Assembly (NCBI GenBank): GCA_963556255.1
Contig: OY744611.1
Coordinates: 34,083,218-34,147,217, forward strand
DNA length: 64,000 nt
Direction of reading: 5' to 3'
Source: Allolobophora icterica
Taxonomy: Eukaryota; Annelida; Clitellata; Crassiclitellata; Lumbricidae
The notes under the pieces are model-generated. The model was not told the DNA's origin and ran no database searches. It saw only the letters and a program-made list of their open reading frames with translations. Position 1 is the first letter of the stretch. Each line of letters opens with the position of its first letter. Position numbers and translations under genes: made by a program. Shown piece by piece: positions 1 to 9,467 of this stretch.

Positions 1-289
1 TATGTATGTATGTATGTATGTATGTTTGTATGTATGTATGTATGTATGTATGTATGTATGTATGTATGTATGCATGCATGCATGTATGTATGTATGTATA
101 TATGTATGTATGTATGTATGTATGCATGTATGTATGTATGTATGTATGTATGTATGTATGTATGTATGTATGTATGTATGTATGTATGCATGTATGTATG
201 TATGTATGTATGTATGTATGTATGTATGTATGTATGTATGTATGTATGTATGTATGCATGCATGTATGTATGTATGTATGTGTAATGTA
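1..289. repeat. (TATG)n microsatellite
   Basis: Almost pure TATG tetranucleotide with occasional TATG to CATG or TTTG changes; it probably continues left of the window. Decayed repeats run on to about 400. All three forward frames are open only because the unit contains no stop codon; it is not coding. Confidence 0.97.
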
Positions 290-444
290 AGCATGTAAGT
301 GTAATGTATGTATGTTTGTGTAATGTACGTATGTCTGTATGTATGTATGTCGGTTTGTACGTATGTATACACGTATGCATGTATGTATGCATATGTGCAA
401 GTATCTGAACATTTATATAGAGCCTTTTATGGACCTCTCACAAG

Positions 445-1168
445 TAGGGCATAGCCGGGTACTGACCCGGATACCCGGAAATTCCGGGTATTGAACACCC
501 GGAAGACACTCGGACCCGGAGCTGAAAGGTCATCCAGGTCCGGGTGGGTAATTGTCAACTAACAGTAACATAATGTAATGACATCAGGAACAGTAAGTTG
601 CCTTGGCGACGGCCTTTGGCTGTCCATGATCTGCCGGCGTTTTCTTTTGATTATTGAGAGCTCCAGCAAGCCCCTCTCCCCTCCTCATTTCGCCTATGCC
701 CCGACGATTTCCTTTGATGTTGAGAACTCCATCAAGTCCCTCTCCCCTCCTCCTTTCGCCTATGCCCCGACAATTTCCTTTGATGTTGAGAACTCCATCA
801 GGTCCCTCTCCCCTCCTCCTTTTGCCTAAGCACCGACAATTTCCTTTGATTATAAAGAGCTCCAGCAAGTTCCTCTCCCCTCCTCCTTTCACCTATACGC
901 GGACAATTCTCTTTGATTATTGAGAACGCCATCTAGTTCCTCTCTCCCATCCTTTTCGATCATTGCAGTTGTTTTCTTTGTTCATTAAAATGTTCTGAAG
1001 TTGATTCGTAGAGGGTAGAGTGGAGTTATTTTTTCGCGACATTGTGTTCGGATTAGAGATTTGAGATGACTTTTAGTTTTAATACTTTTAGTACCCGGAC
1101 CCGGCAGATTTTTATTCAAACTACCCGGGCCCGGTACCCGGTTGAAAACGGCACCCGACTATGCCCTA
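445..1168. mobile_element. hAT-type non-autonomous element (MITE) with CCCGG-rich ends
   Basis: The left end reads TAGGGCATAGCCGGGT and the right end ACCCGACTATGCCCTA, an imperfect terminal inverted repeat. The flanks are identical 8 bp copies of CTCACAAG at 437-444 and 1169-1176, the target duplication expected of hAT transposons. Both ends carry extra CCCGG-rich subterminal repeats (451-545 and 1090-1142). No transposase reading frame is present. It lies in the intron upstream of the first visible LGR exon. Confidence 0.85.
646..930. repeat. About 66 bp tandem repeat, 4 units, inside the 445-1168 element
   Basis: Four consecutive units begin TTTGATNTTGAGA and contain CTCCATCAAG and a CCCCTCC pyrimidine block. 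The two central units are nearly identical and the outer ones are more diverged. This internal minisatellite explains the open proline/serine-rich frames here; they show no sign of being genes. Confidence 0.8.
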
Positions 1169-1231
1169 CTCACAAGTAAAGTTTGTGGACCAGTGAACTG
1201 TTGTGAGAACAACTAATTTGTCTAATTGCAG

Positions 1232-4200
1232 GGATCTGAGTGGCCAAGGTGTTGGAACGATTTTCCCAAACAGTTTCTTCGGTCTACGCAGCGTCTTCAG
1301 TCTGTGAGTAAAATCTAGAAATTAGTGTGGCTCACAAAAAGAAATCATGTCTGGTTATAACTTATCACTGCGCACGACATCAGTAGATAGATAGATCGCT
1401 TCTTTGGTCATATTATTACACATGGTGGTGCCACCGTCTCCCGTTCATTCTCTCATGCAAAGTAATTGTTTTGGTCATTGTAAAGTTTCAGTTGTATTGT
1501 AATCGTTCATTCACTTACTGATTAATTGTTTAGCGGAAAAAGTTATTTATTTATTTATTTATTTTCTAGGAATCTCTCAAGCAACCGACTCTTTTATATA
1601 CAGCAGGGAACGTTCAATGGTCTACCAAAGCTTAGATTACTGTAAGTCAAGCAAAGGCTTTAATGTATGGTATGCTAGAAGGTAAGGTGAGGTGGGAAAA
1701 CTATCTCGTCATGTTTCGTGTGGTACGCTAGGTAGGATATAGTGTTGTGTGTTGTGGTATGATGATGTATGGCATCGCGTGGTATGGTATGGTATGGTAT
1801 GGTATGGTATGGTATGGTATGGTACAAGGTAAAACTAAAGTTAAAAAATAGCCTACGAAACAAGTAGACTACTATTAATTAATATTAATTATTATTAGAA
1901 GATACGGGAACATGATAGGCAACCATGGCTACGAATCTTATAACGACTTGGCTCTCATAGCCTCGCTTTATGATGAGGGAGGACTCTCTTCTCCCTCTTT
2001 ACCTGATCATCTTTTCCTCGGTCTACGGTCGATGCACTCATTGTATGAGTTAATCCGATAGGTGGCGCTAGTGGAACAGAAGCATTGAAATATCCTCCTA
2101 ACCTGGCGGGGATTTGAACCGCCTACTTCTGGGTTGAGAGACAATTAATTACTCAGTACGCACTATAACTGTGTATTAACATAACAAGCAGCCATATTTT
2201 CTTTATCTCAGCGACTTGACTCGGAACATGATTGAAACAATCGATGATCACGCGTTTCGAAGTCTGCCATCAATTCAAACCATGTGAGTCATCGTCGTCA
2301 TCATTTTTGTCGCCATCATCATCGTCGTCGTCGTCGTCGTTCGCATTATTTTCTTCATCAGTTTCGTATCGTCATTTTAATCGTAATTGCCTTCTTCATT
2401 CTCGTAATAATTTTATCACAATTTTCGTCTTCGTCGCCATCATGACCATCTTGTATTAGATTAGATGAGATTAGATTAAATTGGATTAGATGAGATTAGA
2501 TTAGCCGTCGTCTTCATAGCCCTCGTCATTATTATCCTCGTTTTCCAGCCACACAGACGAATTTCGATTCTGCTGCCTGGCGCCAGGTGGAGTTACATGT
2601 CTCCCGGAACCGGATGAGTTTTCGTCGTGCGAGGACCTCATGTCCAACCACGTCCTTCGTATCTGCCTCTGGATTCTCGGCACTGTCTCCCTGGTCGGAA
2701 ACTCGGTCGTCATCTTCTGGAGACTTAGAGACTCCCGCGACAGCAAGGTTTCCGCCACTATTACTCACTTTAATCCGAATACTAATTAGTAGTAGCCTAT
2801 ACCGCGCAAAGTAGCTGCGCGCTAGTTCGGCAAATGTCTTACTTCACTAATTAGTTCTTTTTGGCTATTAGTAATATTATTATTGTGTGCGTTATATGTC
2901 ACTCTTCCGAGGAATCTCTTCAGTGGCGCTGAGTCTTTCGCCTGGCCTTACCCACCCTTGGCTGAAATAATTTTGTTTTACCCTATACCATATATTATCT
3001 TAACGTATACTTAATCTTCATATATACCTAATTTGACCTTCCCTTTCCTTGCCTTCCTAATTTGACCTTCCCTTTCCTTGCCTTCCTTGGCCTTCTCTCT
3101 CCTTGCCTTCGTTTGCCTTCTCTTCTCTACCTTACATCACTTTGCTCTGCCTAACCTCACTATCCTTACCTTGCCTACCTTATTCGACCAAACCTCACCT
3201 CCAGGGCCGCATTAAGGCTAGTGCGGGCCTGGGTGCTGTGATTACCGATAGCCATCAACACGGGGCCCAATTACAAGTGCAAATAAGTTTTTTAAATGTA
3301 CTTCCGAAAATCCGGACCCTCAAAGCTGCGGGCCCGGCTGCTGCAGCACCCTTAGCACCCACTTAATTCGAGCCTACTCTCCTCAACTTACCTTGTCTTA
3401 CTTAAGCTTACTTGATCACACCCTCGCCTCGCGTGACCTAACATATGTCCACCCGTCGTCTGCGTGGTTCTAGGTCCATTCGTTCCTCATAACGAACCTT
3501 GCACTCGGTGACCTTCTGATGGGCGTCTACCTTCTCCTGATCGCCGCCGTCGACCTCCACTTCCGCGGCGTCTACATGGTCCACGACGCCACCTGGCGAC
3601 GCAGCACCCTCTGTCGTCTGGCCGGCTTCCTGTCCACGTGCTCCAGCGAGATATGCGTCTTCACCCTGGTCGTCATCACGGTCGACAGATTCGTCGCCAT
3701 CATCTTCCCCTTCCGGTTCCGTCGGCTGCGGATGCTGGAGGCCCGTGCAGTGATGGGGTCCCTCTGGGTAGGGGTCTTCCTCGCAGCCGCCCTGCCGCTG
3801 TCCGATCTCGACTACTTCGAGGGGTTCTACGGCCGTTCGGGGGTTTGTCTGGCGCTGCACATCACGCCAGATAAACCGTCCGGATGGGAGTACTCGGTGT
3901 TCCTCTTCCTGGCGCTGAATCTGCTCCTCTTCCTCGTCATCTTCTCCTCGTACCTGTGGATGTTCGTCATCGCCCGTCAGACTCGCAGGGCTGCCTGTCG
4001 GCTGACGACCACCCAGCTCAAGTCCGACCGGGCGATGGCCCGACGCATGACGCTCATCGTTTTGACGGACTTCTGCTGCTGGGTTCCCATAATTCTGCTC
4101 GGCATCGCGTCACTCAACGGAGCGCAAGTTCCACCGCAGGTGAATATCCTTTCTATTCGCATGCGACTTATTCGGGTTTCAAAAGATAAGTAGTGTAAGT

Positions 4201-5592
4201 TTTTGCAACAGGTGAAGATGCTTAGTCTGGAATGCGACTTATATACGCGCCTTATAGATAAGTAGTGTTATGTTCCGTCAGAGACAAACGTCGTTTACAT
4301 CTGCAAGTCTGCATGGTACTTGTATGCGTATCCCTACAGTGTAACGCTGCTATTGTATGAAACAGCTTCTCCTTTCTTCTTGCTCTCCTCTGAGGAATAC
4401 TGTTGATAGATGCGTGTAATAAATGATCGGTTACTTTACGTTACCTATAGCGTTGCCTTATCGTACCACAAATCACTTTTCTTTCTTTGCCCTTCTGTAC
4501 GTCTCCTGATGTCTAGTCTAGTTTCCTCTCGTATAGTCTTGTCCTGTAAACTTGTAAAGTACTCTATAGTCCGGTCAAATCCAATTCTATGTACACCATT
4601 TCGATTTAGTCTAGTTAAATGTAGGCCAGTCTAGTCTACTCTACTTTCTTTAGTCTGGGTATACGTCAAGTCTATTGTCTAGTTTAGTCTAGTCCAACAA
4701 TATCTCTTAATTCCAGTGAGGTTATTCAGAATTTTTAATTGCATACTAGTCCAATAACTTTCACTGCGCAAGAATTCGGTGAAGATTAACGTCATAAATA
4801 AACCCACAAATAATGTAATGTAAATCTCCGAAATATCTCAGCGCCACACAAAAGCCACGTCAAGGAGATCAGCTTATTCACGGGCGCTGTTAGTTAAATT
4901 ACAAGTTATTACAAGTTATTACAAGTTATTATTACAAGTTATTATTACAAGTTATTATTACAAGTTATTATTACAAGTCATTATTACAAGTTATTATTAC
5001 AAGTTATTATTACAAGTTATTATTACAAGTTATTATTACAAGTTATTATTACAAGTTATTATTACAAGTTATTATTACAAGTTATTATTACAAGTTATTA
5101 TTACAAGTTATTATTACAAGTTATTATTACAAGTTATTATTACAAGTTATTATTACAAGTTATTACAAATTAGAAGTTATTAGAAGCTGTTACAAGTTAA
5201 ACAGAAAAACTTGTACTAACGAGCCACAACATTAATTTAATTTGTAACTTCTATCGCGCCACTGTCTAACGTACAAGGAGCTAACCAGTTGCGTCCGTCT
5301 GTCTGTCTGTCTGTCTGTGTAGGTGTATGCCTGGGTGGCAGTCTTTGTCCTGCCTCTGAACGCAGCTGTCAACCCAATCCTCTACACCATCTCCACAGCC
5401 CCGTTTGCAGGTCAGGCCAAAGGTCGGGTCTTCCGCTTTCGCAAGTCCTTCATCAACTCACTTATGATCAACGACACGAAGCAGACGGGCGATTCCGGAG
5501 GAGCAGGAGCAGGAGCAGGGGCAGGTACGAGGGTCATGGCGCATGCGCACCGAACGCACGGCGTTTATATAGCGCCTTTTGTGCTAGGGTGA
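1232..5592 (+). CDS. Relaxin-receptor/GRL101-like leucine-rich-repeat GPCR (type C LGR), 3' part
   Basis: Exons: 1232-1303, 1570-1641, 2212-2283, 2549-2747, 3474-4139, 5323-5592. The first three are 72-nt, phase-2 exons each coding one 24-residue leucine-rich repeat (for example NLSSNRLFYIQQGTFNGL). The fourth gives the Cys-rich linker (SSCEDLMSNHVLR) and TM1. The fifth holds TM2 to TM6 with a DRF motif after TM3 and FCCWVPI in TM6. The last holds TM7 with NPILYT, then a short cytoplasmic tail ending in a Gly/Ala run and TGA. This exon layout and the motifs are those of relaxin-family receptors (RXFP1/2) and molluscan GRL101, plasma-membrane receptors for peptide ligands. The 5' exons (signal peptide, LDLa modules, more LRRs) lie left of the window, so LDLa presence cannot be judged. 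An LRR exon between 2283 and 2549 was not found. The receptor class is secure; the ligand is unknown. Confidence 0.92.
1787..1825. repeat. (TATGG)n microsatellite
   Basis: Short pentanucleotide run in an LGR intron, with decayed TATGG/GGTAT units extending left to about 1660. Confidence 0.85.
2053..2172 (-). repeat. tRNA-derived SINE-like fragment
   Basis: On the minus strand a perfect T-arm-like stem-loop, GGCGGTTCAAATCCCCGCC, contains a pol III B-box (GTTCAAATC). It is preceded by an A-box-like segment. No complete tRNA cloverleaf can be drawn, so this is called a SINE-type relic, not a tRNA gene. Confidence 0.5.
2748..3473. other. LGR intron with pyrimidine-rich degenerate repeats
   Basis: From 3030 to 3190 there are repeated CCTTCCC/CCTTGCC/ACCTTAC units. 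A GC-rich block at 3202-3362 starts AGGGCCGCATTAAGGC and looks like a piece of a DNA transposon, but I found no target duplication. There are no exons. Confidence 0.5.
4140..4890. other. LGR intron without recognisable element
   Basis: AT-rich sequence with decayed TCTAGT/CTAGTC units around 4500-4700. I see no exon, element or RNA gene. Confidence 0.5.
4891..5175. repeat. 13 bp minisatellite (ACAAGTTATTATT)n
   Basis: About 20 nearly identical units inside the last LGR intron. The first units are the shorter 10 bp form ACAAGTTATT, so the array seems to have grown from a 10-mer by a 3 bp ATT insertion. Units are directly adjacent with no spacers, so it is not a CRISPR array. Confidence 0.95.
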
Positions 5593-5621
5593 TGAAGAGG
5601 AGTAGGAGGAAGGAGTAGGAG

Positions 5622-5627
5622 AATAAA
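5622..5627 (+). promoter_or_regulatory. Polyadenylation signal AATAAA of the LGR gene
   Basis: Canonical AATAAA 30 bp after the TGA stop codon, on the coding strand. It implies a very short 3' untranslated region. Confidence 0.6.
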
Positions 5628-5654
5628 CTTTGGTGGCGGAGGACATCACTGATG

Positions 5655-5902
5655 CTGCTGAATATGACGGTGATTATGACGATGATTATGACGTTGGTCA
5701 TGACGATGATTATGACGTTGTTTATGACGATTATTATGACGTTGATCATGGCGATGATTATGACGATGATTATGACGTTGGTCATGACGATGATTATGAC
5801 GTTGGTCATGACGATTTTTATGACGATGATTATGACGATGATTATGACGATGATTATGACGATGATTATGACGATGATTATGACGATGATTATGACGATG
5901 CA
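5655..5902. repeat. 12 bp minisatellite (TATGACGATGAT)n
   Basis: About 20 units just downstream of the LGR gene, with GATGAT changed to GTTGGT, GTTGTT or GATTTT in the left half and pure units on the right. The period is a multiple of three, so all frames stay open (Asp/Tyr-rich on plus, Ile/Val or His/Asn/Arg-rich on minus). There is no initiation context or splice support for coding. Confidence 0.93.
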
Positions 5903-6129
5903 CAGTTTAGTTTGTTCTGACAATTATTTGATGACATTCGGGTCTAAACTTAATAATCGTCTCTTTAAACTTGCTTACCTATATACCTTACCTCTAGCAC
6001 TTACTTTTTCCCTTCCGGATGCGAGGGGTAACCGTACCCCTCCCCACTTTTCATACCCAGACGAAACAATGCCCATTATTATTTCCTCTGGCAACGGCTT
6101 TCATTTGAGTCATCAAGACTCGAAACAGT

Positions 6130-6425
6130 TACCTAGCATCATCATCGTAGTCATCATCATCGTCGTCATCTTCAATGTTACAACTATTAGCCTAGTATTA
6201 GGCCTACTACTACTAATACAATTCTTCTTCTTCTTCCTTCTCTGCTTCTTTCTTCTTCCTCCTCCTCCTCCTCCTCTTCCTCCTCCTCCTTCTTCTTCCT
6301 TCTCTTCTTCTTCTTCTTCTTCTTCTTCTTCTTTTAATTATTATTACTATTATTATCACTATTATTATCATCATCATGATCATCATCATCGTCATCATCA
6401 TCATCATCATCATCATCGTAATCGT
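6130..6425. repeat. Trinucleotide tract: (ATC)n, (TTC)n/(CTC)n, (ATT)n, (ATC)n
   Basis: Compound pyrimidine-rich trinucleotide repeats. The plus strand between 6220 and 6335 is almost purely C/T. Confidence 0.93.
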
Positions 6426-7922
6426 AAACTCGAACGTCTAAGGCGCTACTATAAATCTAAGTGCAGAGCACCAGCTTATTCACGAGCTCTGGACGATGAA
6501 TTCAATGATGACATTAATAACATTAAAACTAAAAATTAGAATGACCTTAGGGAGGTCGAGTTATCGCCCACAAACATTTCTGTGCCAATAGCCCTATAGA
6601 TCGCCTTTTATGGAGCGCCGAAAGGCTGTTCGTCGGCGATAATCATTATCTGTTAATCATTCGTCGCTTCTGCTATTCTTGAAAGTCTGCTTCCGGTTTC
6701 TGTCGCCAGATGACCAACAACCGGAAGTGCATCATCTAGACCACCGAACGCGGGCACTGGCCGCTTCCGGTCGCAGTGTATATCGGGTGTCGTCATATCA
6801 GAGGCGGGGTCATGACCTTCCCCAACGTACCACCGCCTCCGATTCGCCGTCCACCGTCAAATCGCTGAAGTCAGAAATCACGTACAACTACGAATCCGAC
6901 TACTGCTAATTAACCGATACGCGGTGGTCGAATCGTTGTTGCTTTGGCTCACGGAATCGCCCACCACCCAATCCAGCCATCGGCATGGACGGTCTCTTAC
7001 TTCGTGATGATTGCATCTATCTTTGCACCATTGAGTTCTCCGTTAATGAGTTCTCCGTTAATGGTCTCTCCACAATTATGGTCGTTACTTGGAATACAAC
7101 TCAAGGAACCGCCCGCAGCCACGTGTTTTTCGAACATTTGCGTGGACGACCTCAACGAGTATCCGGTTCGATGACATTAGTAGTTCTCGTTAAAACCAAG
7201 GGTAGTGTGATTTTTCAGTAATTGGTTGCAGATGGTGATTATTTTCAGTCCAACTGCCGTTGTTGCAGCAGTCCAGTTGTAAGTATCGACTGTTTCAATG
7301 AGCTTGCTGGTGATCTGACTGACGAATACTGTTACGCCCATTACAGGAAGTATTTGTATGTTTTCGGTTACCAGATAACGAATACTAGTTACTTCAACTG
7401 CGGTTGGTTCAGACCGTAAGCGTTGGTGATCTCTTAACGAGTGAGTGCGTGGCACAATCTTACGTTAACTACCAGAACTAAGTTAATTTACGAGTAAACG
7501 GTTAACGAACGCTTGTTACCGAGTACTCGAAAAATAGATTTATCTCGTCAATCATAGTGGAGCGTTTGTATTCGATTAATTTGTTGTTGTGTATTTGATT
7601 ATATTTTGTTTCGTCTTCTTACTTCAGAATCCGGTTAGGCCTACTGTACTATTTGTGGCCTGTGATTATTACTGCCGTTTGATAGTACGATGTGGTTACG
7701 AACTGGTATTGGTGGACTAACAGGCTAACTTACTTATTGATTATTTAAATAAATAAACATATTAGCACATTGAGTATCATTGCGTAGACCTGGATATTAG
7801 CACAATAAGTATCATTGCTGGATCAACTTATTTACTATCTAGTACTGACCATCTCTCTGGCAGAATTAAAATAATAGGCCCTACCTTAATTTTTTAGGTA
7901 AAGAATGATAGCTTTAGATAGG
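6426..7922. other. Intergenic DNA, no gene recognised
   Basis: A GC-richer stretch at 6640-6900 has repeated CCGGAAG/CTTCCGG words. At 7030-7070 TTCTCCGTTAATG is duplicated, and 7200-7520 has scattered GTTAACGA and ACGAATACT words. The longest open frames (about 76-92 codons) match no family I know and lack splice or start context. Confidence 0.4.
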
Positions 7923-8092
7923 CAGAGGCGTCTACACCATAGAAACCTTGGAGCAAATGCTCCATCCAAGAAATAAGGGGGAAGATCTGTCAGTGTGTGT
8001 GCCACCATTTTAGGGGGGAGGAACGGGGAGGGGGAAGAAGAGGGGGAAATGGGACGTTGCTCCAATGACTTACGGGGGGATAGACGCCCCTG
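7923..8092. mobile_element. hAT-type MITE, family 1 copy 1 (170 bp)
   Basis: Ends CAGAGGCGTCTA and TAGACGCCCCTG form an imperfect inverted repeat. Both flanks are TAGATAGG (7915-7922 and 8093-8100), a perfect 8 bp target duplication. The interior is G-rich on the plus strand. A second copy lies at 62178-62346 in a PBRM1 intron. Confidence 0.9.
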
Positions 8093-8100
8093 TAGATAGG

Positions 8101-8569
8101 TACAATAAGGTAAGATAGAGAGTGCAAGTGTTGGGAAAGCCAGTAGTCTTAGTCCGTCGTCAGTCTGTCAGATAATCCACATAAACTAACATGAAACCAG
8201 ATAATTATGGAATGCTGGAGTAGGGTATGGTAATGTAGAATAGGGTAAAGCACAGTAAGTGGCGTTATAATAGAATATGATCGCTCTGAGCATTGGGGTA
8301 GGATAATGTACGATTTGTTTACAGAATCGTAGGATCCGATACATGGTAGGGTAATTTAGGCATTTAATTCATTAACCTTCTAATGCATAACTTTTTGTTT
8401 CAAATGATGATTTTAATGCGGCATGTGGACTATGATTCAAAAGTAGTTCCAAAGGATCCGGTTTAATATTTTTTTAAGCAGTTTTACCTTTTAATTAATT
8501 CGTGCTCTTGGCCAACTGCTGTGTGGAACAGGTTTTAAGACACTCTTAGACAAGTCCTTTGTAAATTCC
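8101..8569. other. Intergenic DNA, nothing recognised
   Basis: AT-rich sequence with a few GTAGGGTAATG-like words; no gene, element or RNA seen. Confidence 0.4.
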
Positions 8570-8577
8570 CGCTAACA

Positions 8578-8899
8578 CAGCGGTTCTCAACCTTTGGAGA
8601 CTCAAGAACCACTTTTAAACTGTGTGTCTAAGTCGCGGACCACCACTGAAAATTGTGCCACAAACAAATTAATACCAAATATTTTTTGCCATAAATCCGC
8701 GTATTATTAGTTTAATGGTCCCATTTAGCCGATTCTAGCGATTGAAATTTTTAAAAAATTAAAAAGTGTCAAAATTTGTCTGTTTCCGTGTTTTTAATTA
8801 TAAAAAAATAAATTGTAGGCCTTGCTCGCGGACCACCAGGCAGATGGCCGCGGACCACCAGTGGTCAGTGGTCCGCGGACCACAGGTTGAGAACCGCTG
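8578..8899. mobile_element. hAT-type (Charlie-like) MITE (322 bp)
   Basis: The left end CAGCGGTTCTCAACCTTTGG and right end CACAGGTTGAGAACCGCTG are inverted repeats of the CAGNGGTTCTCAACC type common in hAT/Charlie elements. Perfect 8 bp duplications CGCTAACA flank it at 8570-8577 and 8900-8907. The right arm has several GCGGACCACC copies. Confidence 0.93.
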
Positions 8900-9467
8900 C
8901 GCTAACAGTACCACCCGAATTACGATCAAAAAGAAGACAGAAGCGTGTTGATTGAATCTTAATTTTATTACATTCTTTAGCGTAGACTTGGCATAGACAG
9001 TTCCAACAAAAAACAACTCAACCGCTCTCAGTATTAGTAGTGAGTAGTGGAAGTAGAAGCGAGAAGGCAGCTTGGGAGCCAACGATGATAAGCTGCCTCG
9101 TCGGTTCTACTTCGCCCCGTCTTCCCCCACAGAGTCTCGATTCACCCACCCGCATCCCGAAACGATGATCAATAATAATAATACCCTATTACCATCACTT
9201 CCACCGCACTATAGATCTAGGGCTGCATGCGACTTATACACGGGAAAAGTGCGATTTATAAAGAGTTATAGCCAACGGCGCTGCCAACGGGAGAGGGGTA
9301 ATTTCAATGTTTGCAAGGTACTTTGATCGTTCGAAAAGATACTATTTTCGGCAAAATCGTTTGTTATTATTATTAATAGTTGTAGTAGTAGTAGTAATGC
9401 CGTTGTTGTAGGCGTGTACGGAAGTCCGACGTGGGCGGTCCGTACGTCATGGGAGGTCGATGGTTTT

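Noticed and set aside
1..298. Three overlapping forward frames of Met-Tyr-Val-Cys repeats
   Set aside because: Translation of a TATG microsatellite.
3438..3860. Antisense open frame of 140 codons
   Set aside because: Mirror of the GC-rich LGR transmembrane exon; composition is that of a shadow frame.
4891..5175. CRISPR-like array
   Set aside because: Directly adjacent 13 bp units with no spacers, in an intron of an animal gene; a minisatellite.
5534..5923. Asp/Tyr-rich protein or Ile/Val-rich reverse protein after the LGR gene
   Set aside because: 12 bp tandem repeat keeps frames open; lies after a stop codon and polyadenylation signal.
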